The notes under the pieces were generated by a model that was not told the origin of the DNA, searched no databases, and worked only from the letters and a program-made list of their open reading frames with translations. Shown here piece after piece: positions 32,955-43,736 of a stretch of DNA of 64,000 nucleotides (position 1 is its first letter; every line of letters starts with the position of its first letter). Position numbers and translations under genes: made by a program. This stretch comes from Saussurea involucrata (Eukaryota; Streptophyta; Magnoliopsida; Asterales; Asteraceae): NCBI GenBank assembly GCA_033807775.1, contig CM066321.1, positions 235,902,350 to 235,966,349 of the forward strand. The letters run 5' to 3'.

Positions 32955-33440
32955 CCTTAGAATCTAAAACTTTTCGCAACCAACTAAGTCTTCAAAACCT
33001 TTTTTCAATGAACTAGCTTCCAGACACTTTTCGCAACCAACTTCTCGCAACTGACTTGTTACGAAAACTAACTTTACGCAATCAACAGAATAAGGAAACA
33101 AATTTTTCACAATACACTAGTTGCGAAAACCATACTTCTCGCAACCAACAGAAGCGAAAACTAGAACTTTCCTCAACAAGCTGATACGAAAACTAAAGTT
33201 TACGCAACGCACTGATGCGAAAACTTCAACTTTTCGCAACGAACTGAAACCGAGAACTTCACTTTCCGCAACCTTCAGATGCGAAAACTTAACATTCCGT
33301 ATGAAGAACAATACGAAAACCACACTTCTCGTATTCAATGAAATGCGAAAACCACACTTCACTTATAAGCCTGTTGCGAAAACTCTGGTCTTTCCTTAAC
33401 CAACAGATGCGAAAACCACTATGAATCTTGCGAAAACCTA
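32955..33440. repeat. GCGAAAA/TTTTCGC hairpin array in the RE-C leader
   Basis: More than ten alternating CTTTTCGCAACC and TGCGAAAAC units at 30-40 bp spacing between the PBS and the coding remnant. A perfect hairpin is at 33216-33238 (TGCGAAAA, 7-base loop, TTTTCGCA). Unit ends vary, the two arms less so. Confidence 0.88.
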
Positions 33441-33475
33441 TGAAACCTCTGAAAAACTTTCTGATCGATCTGTTT

Positions 33476-33488
33476 AGCTCTGATACCA
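33476..33488 (-). other. PBS of RE-C (initiator tRNA-Met)
   Basis: Sense strand TGGTATCAGAGCT, two bases after the 5' LTR end at 33491. Confidence 0.9.
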
Positions 33489-33490
33489 AA

Positions 33491-33745
33491 TGTTAGTTCC
33501 CAATCTAGTGAGAGAATAAGCAATGTAAAACATAATCTAGAGAGAGAAAGTCATCTATCATTCATAAGTCTCAAAAGTACAATGGATGGAAAGATTATGA
33601 AAGGTTACAAAGCATATATAACAAGCATTCACTAAGCCTATTTATACCTCCAAGGTTACAAGGCATAAAGGCTAAAATACATGACATTGACTTTACAGAA
33701 CATTGACTTTACAGTAAATCTTGAATACAATATAATTTCCTAACA
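33491..33745 (-). repeat. 5' LTR of RE-C
   Basis: 255 bp, TGTTAGG...AACTAACA in element sense, with a TATA box (TATAAATA) at 33639-33646. It aligns with LTRs of RE-F and RE-E. Confidence 0.9.
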
Positions 33746-34632
33746 ATGCTCATTTTAAATTCACTCTTCATCAACTCATAAAACCTATCACAGTACTTTT
33801 GGTTAGTAGACCCAAAGATAATGTCATCAACATATATCTGTACCAGAAGTATATCATTTTTATATCTCCTAAAGAATAAGGTAGTATCCACAGTACCTTT
33901 TTCAAAGTGGTTGATCAACAGAAAATTGGACATAGTTTCATACCAGGCTCTGGGAGCTTGTTTAAGGCCATACAAAGCTTTATCTAGCTTGTACACGTGA
34001 TTTGGAAACTCTGAGCTTTCAAAACCTGGAGGTTGCTAGACATATACTTCTTCATGTAGTTTGCCATTCAGAAAGGCAGATTTTACATCCATTTAATAGA
34101 CCTTGAATCCTTTGTGAGCAACATAGGCTAGGAAGATTCTGATTGCCTCTATCCTAGCCACTGGTGCAAACGTTTCATCATAATCAATGCCCTCTTCTTA
34201 GCAATATCCTTTTGCAACCAACCTTGCTTTGTTTCTGATGATTATCCTATCATCATCTTTCTTATTCCCGAAAACCCACTTGGTTCCAATAGTTGCTTTG
34301 TCTTTTAGAAGTGGAACCAAGCACCAAACTTTATTTCTCTCAAATTCTAGAAGCTCCTCTTGCATGGCTTCAATCCAGTTTGGGTCTTCCAGGGCTTCAG
34401 TAATCTTCTTTGGCTCAATCATGCTTAAAATGCTCACAAAAAAGGCTTCATTTGTTGTAGCCGACCTAGTCTTTACAGCATCTTCAGCAGCACCAATGAT
34501 CTGATGATGGGGGTGGTCCTTTGTCCATCTGGTCATAGGAGCATGGACAAGAGGTAATGTATGTGCTTCTGAAGGAAAAAGATGGTTGTCAGCTCCAGAG
34601 CTTTGAGGGTTGACACCAGGGCTCTGAGGCAC
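33746..34632 (-). pseudogene. RE-B reverse transcriptase N-terminal and palm
   Basis: RVT_2 begins near 34400 (LEDPNWIEAMQEELLEFERN, IGTKWVFGNKKDDDRIIIRN). A TAA at 34198-34200 interrupts GYC-stop-EEGIDYDE, and further stops lie near 34093 and 34038. The last frame has LDKALYGLKQAPRAWYETMS and the catalytic YVDDIIFGSTN, then stops at the RE-C insertion; codons after about 33746 come from the RE-C LTR. The finger and palm are therefore present but broken; the thumb and RNase H are off-window. Confidence 0.82.
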
Positions 34633-34881
34633 ACTACTCTAAAGATTGGCTTCATTGCTCTGTAAAGTACCAGCAGGGCTCTGTGAAGGTTAACTTTCAT
34701 AGATGGAATTTCTCCCAATATTGCTCAGTAGGGGTAATGATGGTTCTTGTTCAGGCTCTCTTTCCTCTGATTGTAGTCTCACATCTTCTCTATGAACTTG
34801 TCATGTGGACAGAGAAGCAGATTGTGAAGTATTTGAAGGACCTGACAGAGATGTCCCTGATTGATGTTGTCCTTCAGAGCT

Positions 34882-35740
34882 CTAAACTTGATTGCCTATG
34901 TTGATTACTTCAGAGGAATCTTCATCATCAAATAAGTCATTAAATATCAGATTGATATTTTCTTCTCTTGTTTTGGAGGTACTAGGCTCTTCTGTTGTAT
35001 GTATCATCTCTGATGATTGGCTTTCAGAGACACTTGATGATCTTTCATCAAAGGATACATTGATGCTTTCTTGAATGACCTTTGTTCTTAAGTTGTAGAT
35101 TCTGTAGGCTTTTGAGGTTAGAGAATATCCAATGAATTTTCCTTCATCAGTCTTTTTGTCAAACTTTCCCAATTGAACTCTGTCATTCAAGATGAAGCAC
35201 TTGCAACCAAAAATATGCAAGTATTTCACATTTGGTCTTCTATGGTTGATGAGTTCATAAGCAGTCTTCTTGAATCTTTTCACAATGACAACCCTATTTT
35301 GAGTAAAACATGTTGTTGAGACTGCTTCTGCCTAAAAGTTGATGGGTAGATCAGATCCTGCTAACATAGTTCTGGCAGCTTCCACCAGAGTTCTGTTCTT
35401 TCTCTCAACAACACCATTTTGTTGAGGAGTTCTTGCAGCAGAGAAGTTCTAGGAGATTCCATCCTCTATAAGGTAGGAATCAATTTTGGCATTCTTGAAC
35501 TGAGTCTCATTATCACTTCTCAGCTTTTAGATCTTCAGACTTAACAGAACCTGAATTCTTTTCAACAGATTGATTAGTATCTCTGGGACATCAGATTTTG
35601 CTCTGATAAACTCAACCCAAGTATATCTAGAATATTCATCAATAAGAACAAGGATATACTTTTTGCCAGATAGACTTTGCACAGAGATTGGACCACAGAG
35701 ATCCACATGAAGCATGTGCAGAGGTCTAGGGAAATTGTGA
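34882..35740 (-). pseudogene. RE-B integrase
   Basis: Frames 35715-35527 (LHVDLCGPISVQSLSGKKYI, VLIDEYSRYTWVEFIRAKSD) and 35283-34882 (TAYELINHRRPNVKYLHIFG, CKCFILNDRVQLGKFDKKTD) carry the start of the core and the C-terminal region. The part between contains the catalytic region with several stops (for example near 35523 and 35450). The end matches RE-A's at 2470. Non-functional. Confidence 0.82.
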
Positions 35741-36322
35741 TCACTCTTTGTTCTGTGTGAAGCTCTTTTGCTTACCTAATTCACAGGCAGAACAAAGATG
35801 GTCTTTATCAAATTTAAGAGCATGCAGACCTTTAACTAAGTTAAGTTTTACAAGCTTGTCAAGATTTGAGAAATTTAAGTGAGCAAATCTTTTGTGCCAG
35901 AGCCAGTCATCTTCCTTATTCACAGAGATTAAACAGAGTCTCTCTGAATTAGATTTTTGGTTTGGATTGAAATTCATTTTATAAAGATTGTCTTTTCTAT
36001 CAGCTTTGAGAAGCTTTTGACCAGATTCTGAAACTAACAGAGAATGGTACTTTTTCTTAAAATTGACATCAAAACCATGATCACAAAGTTGACTTGTGCG
36101 AAGAAAATTATGATTTAACCCTTCTACATAAGCAACTTTTGAAACTGAAACACCTTCATTAGTTAAAACACCATATCCTTTAATCTGTCCTTGTCCATCT
36201 CCTCTAAAAGTTACTGCACCTCCTATTTTATCTTTGAATGAGGTCAGTAGCTCTTTATTGCCAGTCATGTGCCTTGAACATTCTGAGTCCAAGTACCAGA
36301 TTTGCACATGCTGCTTCTGCAA
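35741..36322 (-). pseudogene. RE-B protease and GAG-pre-integrase with an altered active site
   Basis: 193 codons. The protease motif reads WYLDSECSRHMTG, so the Gly of the Asp-Ser-Gly triad is Glu; RE-A has WYLDSGCSRHMTG. The pre-integrase signature WLWHKRFAHLNFSNLDK and HLCSACELGKQK follow. TAA at 36329-36331 separates this frame from the gag end WVPKRN. The active-site change alone should inactivate the enzyme. Confidence 0.82.
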
Positions 36323-36387
36323 GACATATTAGTTTCTTTTAGGTACCCATTGCATAATGGGTCCTTTCTTGTTATGTTTGGGGGTGT

Positions 36388-36865
36388 TTATTGATTTACC
36401 TTCTGGCTTTCCATCTTTGATGGTGTGCCAGAGGCTTTTCTCTGCTTGTTCTGAGAGTTGGTCTTAGGATTTGTCCTTTCTGGTGACCAATTCAGAATGC
36501 AGTGAGGACCATTAAGATGATTTTGCAACTTTAACAGAAGTTTAAAACAATTGCAATTGACAAAACATGGGAATGATTGATGCAAATTGTTGTTTCTATT
36601 CATCAACTTTGGATTACATGCCTTCTAAGAATAAAAATTTCTAGAATCAGATGTTTTTACAAACTTCCTATCCAGATTGGTTATTAGAAACTGGCACTCC
36701 TCTCTGGATGCGATTCCTTGGACCAAAAACATTTTCCTCTTTGATTCACTGCAGAATGAGAAATAGGTGAGTCATTAACTTTCCATTTTCCTTTCTGTTC
36801 TGGAGTGAACCTTATAGGTTCATAGACATAAGGCACAGAGGTTTGGTTCACAAAAGCATTCTTGG
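36388..36865 (-). pseudogene. RE-B Gag tail
   Basis: Pieces of the gag spacer: 36606-36388 (CFKLLLKLQNHLNGPHCILN) and 36905-36684, of which only the part up to 36865 is RE-B (VPYVYEPIRFTPEQKGKWKV); the first codons of that ORF come from the RE-D LTR. It aligns with RE-A 21322-21680. The target duplication CTTGG (36861-36865) is the junction with RE-D. Confidence 0.8.
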
Positions 36866-37145
36866 TGATAGTTCCAGATCCGTGCAACGAACAATATGAA
36901 ATCAATAGATAATAACAGTAGGTTATGATTTCAACTGGTCATCCAATTAGCTTTCAATATTAAGAGAGTTTACAATGAGTTTAGGAAAGCAAAATGAACA
37001 ACTAGCCTAAACAAAGGCTAAAACAAAACATTATATATGGTGGGCCCGTGGTTAACAAGCGCACGGCCCGTTCACTAACTAGGCTCAAAATAAACAACTA
37101 CAAACAGCCCCTTGAACTTTTATTCAACATAAATTGACCCTAACA
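36866..37145 (-). repeat. 3' LTR of RE-D
   Basis: 280 bp; sense strand TGTTAGGGTC...GGAACTATCA. Its first six bases TGTTAG supply the last codon and the stop of ORF3. A TATA-like CCATATATAATG occurs at the position equivalent to that in the 5' LTR. Confidence 0.92.
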
Positions 37146-37832
37146 ATCTCCCCTTTTGAATTGAAGTTCGAGTTGGCGCCAGTTCGCGACATATCTTTTT
37201 TGGAGCGCAAAGTGTACCTCGAACATTCGGATAGCACGTCGATAGTCGATGCGTTCTTCAACCACTTCTAAGGCTTTTCGAGCAGTAGTTTCATTCAGAT
37301 TGGGAACATACGAGAGCCTTTGATTTTCAGATTCAAAAGAGATGATTTTTTGAAGAGCATCTTGAACTTTGAAGAGCGTGCCGTCGCAGAATCTGTCAAC
37401 CTGACTGAAGCGCAGAAGTCTCTTTCCTTTATGTTCGTTGATGTTTACCTTCTTCGCTCTGTTCTCGATTGCCATTTGGAAGTCTGTGAGATAAGACATC
37501 ATGATGGTACGGACAAGGAATCGACGAACAACTTTGAGCGCTTTGGTTACTTGAAGCGGTCGGATAGTTCTAGTTCGGAGGTCTTTCAGTATAGCATAGA
37601 AGTCGAACGGTCGGAGGTGCTGGAAGTCGGCTTCAGAGAATCGCCATTCATTTCCGTCTTCTCGTCGGACGGTGAAGATGGGAAACATAACTTTCAAAAT
37701 TCTACCTGTTTGGATGTTGAGCACTTCAGTGATCTTGTGCTTGGTTCGGACTAGGCTAACTGGCAGACACCGCTTCATTGCATTTATGTATTGGCTTTGG
37801 TATTCCGGGTCAAGCTGTATATACCAAGGCAA
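37140..37832 (-). pseudogene. RE-D ORF3, C-terminal domain
   Basis: 230 codons. Visible features: LPWYIQLDPEYQSQYINAMK region, then FRREDGNEWRFSEADFQHLR-like sequence (quoted loosely as EWRFSEADFQHLRPFDFYAI), SYLTDFQMAIENRAKKVN, RLLRFSQVDRFCDGTLFKVQ. I recognise the pattern ADF..L.P.DF, DFQ..IE and F.DGTL..V from 3' ORFs of Asteraceae Copia elements, from memory. The frame differs from 37784-38965 by a shift near 37840. The last codons (KRGDC) are encoded by the polypurine tract and the stop TAG is in the LTR. The function is unknown; no membrane segment is visible here. Confidence 0.7.
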
Positions 37833-38965
37833 AAGGTAGGCTCAATGGTGTGTAGCTTGTGAATGAACAACCTTTTCATGGATTCCTCCAGGTGAGGAAT
37901 GAATATTGTGATCTTCTCCCAACGGATTTGTTGTTGTTGAGGAGGAGGAAGATCAGAAGCTGTCGGAATATCCGCAGTTGTAGATTCGGGTCTTGCAGAA
38001 GTTTCGGCGGCTTGAGCTGAGTGAAAGGGAGTACCATGCAAATTTTGAAGCAGAAACTGATCGTAGTCTACATTGTCGTCTTCATCAGTTGGAAAGACCA
38101 GATTTACCTGGAGATTTATGGCACTAGCGGATTTTTCATACCATGCATCTTCGATCTCCGGGTCGGTCTGTGTGTTTGGATCAATAAGACTGAGTGTATA
38201 TCCATCTGATGTTTCAAAGTTGACCAATTGCTGAGTTGTTCCTTCAGGCTTTTCAACCGTCGGGTCTTCGTCATCGGAGATGTCCATATCCATTACCATC
38301 TCGGCTAAAGGCAACTCGTCTTCGGGTGCAGCTTCGGTTGTAGTTGCCGCAGTTGAGGGTTTCTGTTGAACCACAGTAGCTTCAGGTATGATTAGGGCGG
38401 ACTCAGATAAACGTAGTCTATTGTTCTCCCCCTCACGGTGATCAGGATCATCCTGGTCATGGTGCCTACTTTTGAGTCTGCCAGCTTGACTCTTGCAAGT
38501 ATCTTCAAGTGAGGCGACTCTGTCGGACAGCGTTGTGATCGCTCGTTGAAAGTCCTTAAGAGTCGAGTCAAGCTGGTCCAATCGTGATGTAACAGATGAT
38601 GAAGGAGCATTGACCTGTGATTTCAGAACGGTGATCAGGTCTGCTTCGGTAGAGGCATCGGTTTCGGTGTTCTGGAGCAGTTGAGCCAGAAGTATAGTCT
38701 TCAAGGTATCCACCGAATAATTTGGCTGAACGGGAGCCGGTGGAGGTGTAGGTGCAGTTTCAGAATCGACTACCTTCTCTTTACCTTTGATTAAGCTTTT
38801 AATCTTGTCGAGCTCGGTGGTGAGGCGCTGCTCCATAGCCTCGCGGACAGCCTTGAGGGTGTTGTCCAGAGACCCTTGTGACACAAAGTCGGGTAAGGTA
38901 ACTCCGAGATCACTTAGATTACCCGTTGAGGCATCTACCGTAGATGCAGAGCCACCTACGTTCAC
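37784..38965 (-). pseudogene. RE-D ORF3, central coiled-coil part
   Basis: 393 codons in frame with 39194-40195 but separated by TAG at 39194-39196 and TGA near 39008. It has a helical stretch LKAVREAMEQRLTTELDKIK and a heptad-like coiled coil SRLDQLDSTLKDFQRAITTL-SDRVASLEDTC, then an acidic, disordered region (MDMDISDDEDPTVEKPEG). The end is out of frame after about 37840. Coiled coils were reported in SIRE envelope-like proteins, which supports the family assignment but not an envelope role. Confidence 0.7.
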
Positions 38966-39193
38966 GGTTGGTGCAGGGATAGCCGTGGTAGGATTTCCTT
39001 CCGATCCTCATGTTCCGCTTAAAGGCAGAGACACTACGGAAGTTCCGATCGAGTCACGAAGAGCATCGATTTGGTGAGTCTCATCCTGTGTCCTAGCTGA
39101 AGAATGTAATAATGCAAGTGGCTCTAGACTCAATGGTGCACTGAATGAAGTCGAGATCGGGGGCTGTTGGTCTCTTGTTTCAATACCAGTACT

Positions 39194-40195
39194 CTACGAT
39201 TGACAGACAGGTAGAAGTTGTGCTTCATCCCCGTGAGAAGTTGAAACACCCATCTTTTGAGAGACGAGTGAGTGGCTGAGGAGGTTGTGCAATTGCACCG
39301 CTGGGTCCACGGAGGCTTCTTCAATACCCCGTCCCAACGGATGAGACGGGATAGCAGATGTGGCTACCCGGATGACACTTGGCTGGATTCGCTCAGAAGC
39401 CTCTTTATCTTTACGGCTTAATCTTTCTTGGTTCGCTTTCAACCTCAATTCCCTCCGTCTCACATGTTCTAACTCATCACCTAATACTCCTTCCTCTCTC
39501 CTTGTATCTCCCGTAATAGGCTGAGTGAGTGGGGTTGTAGGTGAGGAAGATTGAATGCCTTCGGCAAAATCTGGGTTTGGTCCGATACTAGTAGGTATTA
39601 AGGATATCCGTATGGCACGGGTCGTATCGGACTCGGTGGAGTCAGATTCCACGTTTTCAACATGTCGGGTTGGTGAAGGAGGGTCAGATAAATAAGGCTC
39701 GGTGTCATGATGGAGCATCGGTCGAGATGATGTACCGGCTTGATGGGATTGGCTAGTACTGGGATGCGTTTCCAATGCACCGCCCGCTCCAGTTCCCCTC
39801 CCACGTATTCTCAACACACCCCGTCCGGGAGCCCCAGCTGCCCGGACTCTACCACCTCTCGTCCTAGGACCATCACGTCCCTCAGTTCTATGTCCCTGGA
39901 GAGGTCCCTCCGGCGCTGGCTGGACCATGGGAGCCGCTAGCTCTCTCCTATATTCTACCACACTCGGTGCATTGGGGTCCGCGTGTGCCAGTAGGGCTTC
40001 AAGTAAGGGCATGGCTATGGCGTTGGACGGGTTACGAATCACCATATATTGCAAGTGGAAAGGAGGACATACCAGATGGTTAAGTCGTCGCGGTATTGCT
40101 GGATTCGCGTCCATGTGTTGTCGTACAGCCAAGGATAGGAAACGAGGATAGGGTAGAAATTTCTTTTGTTTCGTACCTCCGATCTGCCGAATGGC
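39194..40195 (-). pseudogene. RE-D ORF3, Arg/Pro-rich part
   Basis: Frame from about 40195 (just after a frameshift) through KQKKFLPYPRFLSLAVRQHM, NHLVCPPFHLQYMVIRNPSN, and an Arg/Gly-rich low-complexity region (TRGGRVRAAGAPGRGVLRIR) to a Ser/Pro/Thr-rich end and LRLKANQERLSRKDKEASER. It ends at TAG 39194-39196, and the same frame continues below to 37784. Disordered and basic; possibly nucleic-acid binding, but that is a guess. Confidence 0.65.
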
Positions 40196-40773
40196 TTAAA
40201 CCAACTGCGCCAGATAATCATCGCGAAGTCGACGTGTCTGTTGTAGCATACGGCATGGAATAGACGAAGGAAGTCGCCTGTGGACTGGTCTATTCCTTTC
40301 CATCTGGAAGATAGACACCTGTTCTGTATGGTGAACAGCGTATACCAGATGGGTGCCAGGTACATGCGGTTGAATGCAGAAGGTCGATCGAGAGCGTGGT
40401 TGTAACCGAGTGCGCATACTTGAGCACATAGAGTCGCGTCATTAACCGCGGGGTCGTAGCATTGATGGCCGCCGGCGGTGGATTTGGGTAGTGACAGTAG
40501 ATGCCGGAAGGACTCAGGTGTTAGCGTGAAGGGGTGGTTGTCGATCCGCGTCGTGATGGTCTGTGAATTGCCTGCCGTAACGACTTGGGCAGAGAGCCAC
40601 ACTTGATAGACATACAGCACTAGGGCGTCGGCTGTGGCAGTGAGGGCTTCACGGAGAGGGTGACCAAGTAATATGTCGACGACCACACAGTGTTGAGGTT
40701 GTGATCGGAACTCCGTGGTGTCCAAATGATGGTTGTTTGCCTCTAGCTCAATGCCATGGTCAGGGTTGACCAA
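40039..40773 (-). pseudogene. RE-D ORF3, N-terminal domain
   Basis: 244 codons, of which those above about 40195 are in the ORF3 frame. It starts MVNPDHGIELEANNHHLDTT and has CVVVDILLGHPLREALTATA, NHPFTLTPESFRHLLSLPKS, MYLAPIWYTLFTIQNRCLSS and LRLFHAVCYNRHVDFAMIIW. This matches in pattern the N-terminal part of 3' ORFs of SIRE-type Copia elements known to me from Asteraceae. The hydrophobic stretches are short and interrupted, so I do not call a signal peptide or membrane anchor. The ORF starts about 1.55 kb after the pol stop. Confidence 0.68.
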
Positions 40774-40954
40774 TGCATTATACGCGGCTTCGTCGAGGAA
40801 TTCCTCTTGAGGAGGAATTTGCTCTTCAGGATTTTGATGTTGTTGTTAATCCGCCATGTAATATCTGAAACAGAAGCAAAGTTAGGATGCAAGACGGATG
40901 AACAAGTGTCGGCACGTACCTTTGCAGTAAGTGGCTCAATCTGATACAGATTGG

Positions 40955-41216
40955 TGTCCGGACAAAAGGTATCCGGACGTCAAAGGATTCCGGATGAGAA
41001 TATAGTATCCGGATAAAATGAGTATTCCGGACAAAAGGGTGTCCGGATTGACAATGGTTACCGGACATATAGGGTTCTGAACACCTCAACTATCCGGGAG
41101 TTGAACTTACCGGAAACCCTGAGGTTTCCGGACAACTAGGTTTCCGGATGTTGAGTGTTACCGGACAAATCGTCATCAACTGGATGGTTTCCGGACACAA
41201 AGAATGTGTCCGGACG
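40955..41216. repeat. TCCGGA/CCGGA array in the RE-D 3' spacer
   Basis: About 13 CCGGA motifs in 260 bp, many as the palindrome TCCGGA or as ATCCGGAT/GTCCGGAC. A second cluster of about seven lies at 41585-41700. The rest of 40774-42329 is non-coding, with several CTCCCCCT tracts (41774, 41886, 42058) resembling polypurine tracts in element sense; no gene is seen. Confidence 0.9.
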
Positions 41217-42329
41217 GCTACGGATGGTATGATTTCTCCCAAATACTCATGTAAACACACAACCAATGATCATAACAGAACGAATAGGAGTGTGGGTGCA
41301 TCCTACATTTGTTGAATCGGTCAGAAACATCCAGGAATGGGTCGAACAATGGTCGACTTGAAATAAGGGTTCTGAAACCCGGATTTGTTCAAATCAGTGG
41401 ATGATTCGTGTGAATAAGTGTGTGAAACAGGACTACTAACTATCTAGCTGGAGATGAGAAGAGCATACCTGATTATGGACCGAAAATTGATCGAGATTCG
41501 TGGATGGTAGGATTGTCCGAACGAGACAGAAAGTGAGATGGGTTTTGGGGTTTTTGAAATTAATCTGGATAAATGAGAAGTGGGTTTCCGGATTTCTTAT
41601 ATAGGGACCCAAGAATCCGGATGGGTCTACCCGGATACCCATCCGGTCCGGAAAGTTATCCGGAATGATGGGTGTCCGGAGACTTGTCCGGACACTTTGA
41701 TATTTAAAAAGAATTTTCCCTCACTGTTCAAAAAGGCTTAAACCCTTAGGATTTTGAAAGAACGGACCCGCACTCCCCCTCAAACTGAGCATAGGGAAGG
41801 TTTTGCTCCCCTCAGAGTGTGCAATAGTGCAATGGAGAGACCGACACAAAAAAAAACTTTTCGACATTTAAAGAAAAACTGTGACGCTCCCCCTCAAATG
41901 AGGAACATAAAAGTGATATGCTCCCCGTCAGAATGTGCGCGTAGTGTGTAACGCACACGGGAGTATCCACACACACAAAAAAACTTGTTATCAGTTAAAA
42001 AAATTGTGTGTGACGCTGCCCCTCAACAGTAGAGTAAACTTACCTGATACCGGTTTGTGCTCCCCCTGAACATATGAACACTTGTGAAAGCACAGATATA
42101 AGCAAATAAATGAGACAACGGTATGAAAAGATAAGAAGCACACGTAGAAAGAAAGGAAACAAATGAAATCTACCTAATAAATACAGAGACTCGACCTAAC
42201 TGTGTAACTGATACAAGTAGAATACAAGTGCGAGAAAGTGTGTGCTCAAACATCCGGAGTGTAAACAACGGATGATGAATAGACAGTTTCTCGTAGATGT
42301 ATGGAACTTGTAACGGGCACACAATCATA

Positions 42330-43736
42330 TCAAGTCTTCAGATTTAGCATACCTAACTTGGATACCAGAGTATTAAAACGTTTTTTGTCCAAGGGTTTTG
42401 TAAACAGGTCTGCTAACTGATGCTCAGTATTTACAAAGTATAGTTCGACCGTACCTCTTTCAACATGATCCTTAATGAAATGGTACCGAACGTCGATGTG
42501 CTTGGTCTTAGTGTGTTGGACTGGGTTGCTGGATATGGCAATGGCGCTCTTCGAGTCGCAGTAAATGGGTACCTTGACATACGTAAAGCCGTAGTCCTTT
42601 AGTTGCGTCCGCATCCAAATGACTTGAGAACAGCAGCTCGCGGCGTCCACGTACTCCGCCTCGACAGTCGATGTAGAGACGCATTGCTGCTTCTTGGATG
42701 CCCAACTCACCAAGCTGTCGCCCAAGAACTGCACATGCCCCGATGTGCTCTTCGGGTCCATCATGTTGCCCGCGTGGTCCGCATCAGAATAAGCGGATAA
42801 CTCAAAACCTGTCTCTTTCGGGTACCATAAGCCAAGATCAGCAGTACCATGCAAATAACGAAAAATTCGTTTTACAGCAATTAAATGAGACTCTTTTGGT
42901 TTTGATTGAAACCGGGCGCATAGAAAAGTTGAAAACATTATGTCCGGTCTACTAGCAGTTAAATACATCAAAGAACCGATCATTCCCCGATACAGTTTAG
43001 TGTTCACATCCTTTCCGTTAGGATCGGCGTGAAGCTTTGTACCGGGTGCCATGGGAGTTTTCATTGGTGAGGACTGTTCCATCTGGAATTTCCTAAGAAT
43101 ATCCCGAATGTACTTAGCCTGGTTTATGAATATCCCGGTCGACGGTTGTTTAACTTGAAGACCAAGGAAGAAATTCATCTCACAAAGCATACTCATTTTA
43201 AAGAATTGTCCCATAAGTTTGGCAAAGTTCTTTGCATACTGAGGATTAGTAGAACCGAAAATTATGTCATCGACATACACTTGTACTAAAACAATATGAC
43301 CCTTTTCATTCTTGATAAATAGAGTGGAATCGATCTTACCTCGTGTGAATTCTGATTTTAACAAGAACTCGGACAGAGTGTTGTACCAGGCTCGTGGAGC
43401 TTGCTTTAGACCGTAAAGCGCCTTGTCTAGAACGTAGACATGATTAGGCTTCGAATCGTCCACGAATCCTTCCGGTTGTGATACGTACACTTCTTCCTTG
43501 ATATCGCCGTAGAGGAATGCGGTCTTCACATCCATTTGGAAGACCGTGAAGTTTTTGTGTGCGGCGTATGCAAGGAATATACGTATAGCTTCGATTCTTG
43601 CCACCAGAGCGTAGGTCTCATCATAGTCGATCCCCTCTTGTTGTCGGTATCCCTTAGCCACGAGACGCGCCTTGTTGCGTACTACGATTCCGTCCTCATC
43701 CTTCTTGTTCTTGAAGATCCACTTGGTGCCGACCAC
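42330..43736 (-). pseudogene. RE-D reverse transcriptase and RNase H
   Basis: 468 uninterrupted codons. RVT_2: TKWIFKNKKDEDGIVVRNKA, FQMDVKTAFLYGDIKEEVYV, YGLKQAPRAWYNTLSEFLLK and catalytic VYVDDIIFGSTN. RNase H: LSAYSDADHAGNMMDPKSTS, SASKKQ-type region SWASKKQQCVSTSTVEAEYV, IYCDSKSAIAISSNPVQHTK, ending HQLADLFTKPLDKKRFNTLV. Upstream, the first RT codons are cut off by TGA near 43763 (KVW-stop-LV) and TAG near 43805 (AMQ-stop-ELNQFE). Those positions normally hold Arg and Gln, so C-to-T changes are likely. The enzyme body looks otherwise intact. Confidence 0.92.

Larger units (their letters stand above)
28106..33745 (-). mobile_element. RE-C: non-autonomous SIRE-related retrotransposon with a partial gag
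   Basis: Minus strand: 5' LTR 33491-33745, PBS 33476-33488, hairpin-repeat leader, a coiled-coil Gag remnant (32838 to 31236), a long 3' non-coding region, polypurine tract (sense AATCCAAAGGGGGAGAA, about 28256-28272) and a 3' LTR truncated at 28106 by RE-A. No protease, integrase or RT is present. It belongs to the same LTR family as RE-F and RE-E. On the right it abuts RE-B RT sequence at 33746 (ATGCT); the other flank is off-window. Bases 28810-31200 are AT-rich 3' non-coding sequence with several CTCCCCCT tracts (28980, 30747, 30789, 31112) and no gene. Confidence 0.85.
33746..36865 (-). mobile_element. RE-B: SIRE-type Copia, pol and gag-end fragment
   Basis: The oldest layer here. From right to left it reads gag tail, protease, integrase and RT up to YVDD and about 30 residues beyond, where RE-C interrupts it. 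The rest of gag continues at 50539-50648 and 52505-52885 after removal of RE-D, RE-E and RE-G2. It is closely related to RE-A (integrase and gag-tail sequences align over long stretches) but carries more stops. Confidence 0.85.

Noticed and set aside
36866..40773. Reading RE-D ORF3 as a proven envelope gene
   Set aside because: Position fits the SIRE envelope-like ORF, but no convincing signal peptide, fusion peptide or anchor is visible, so I describe it only as ORF3.
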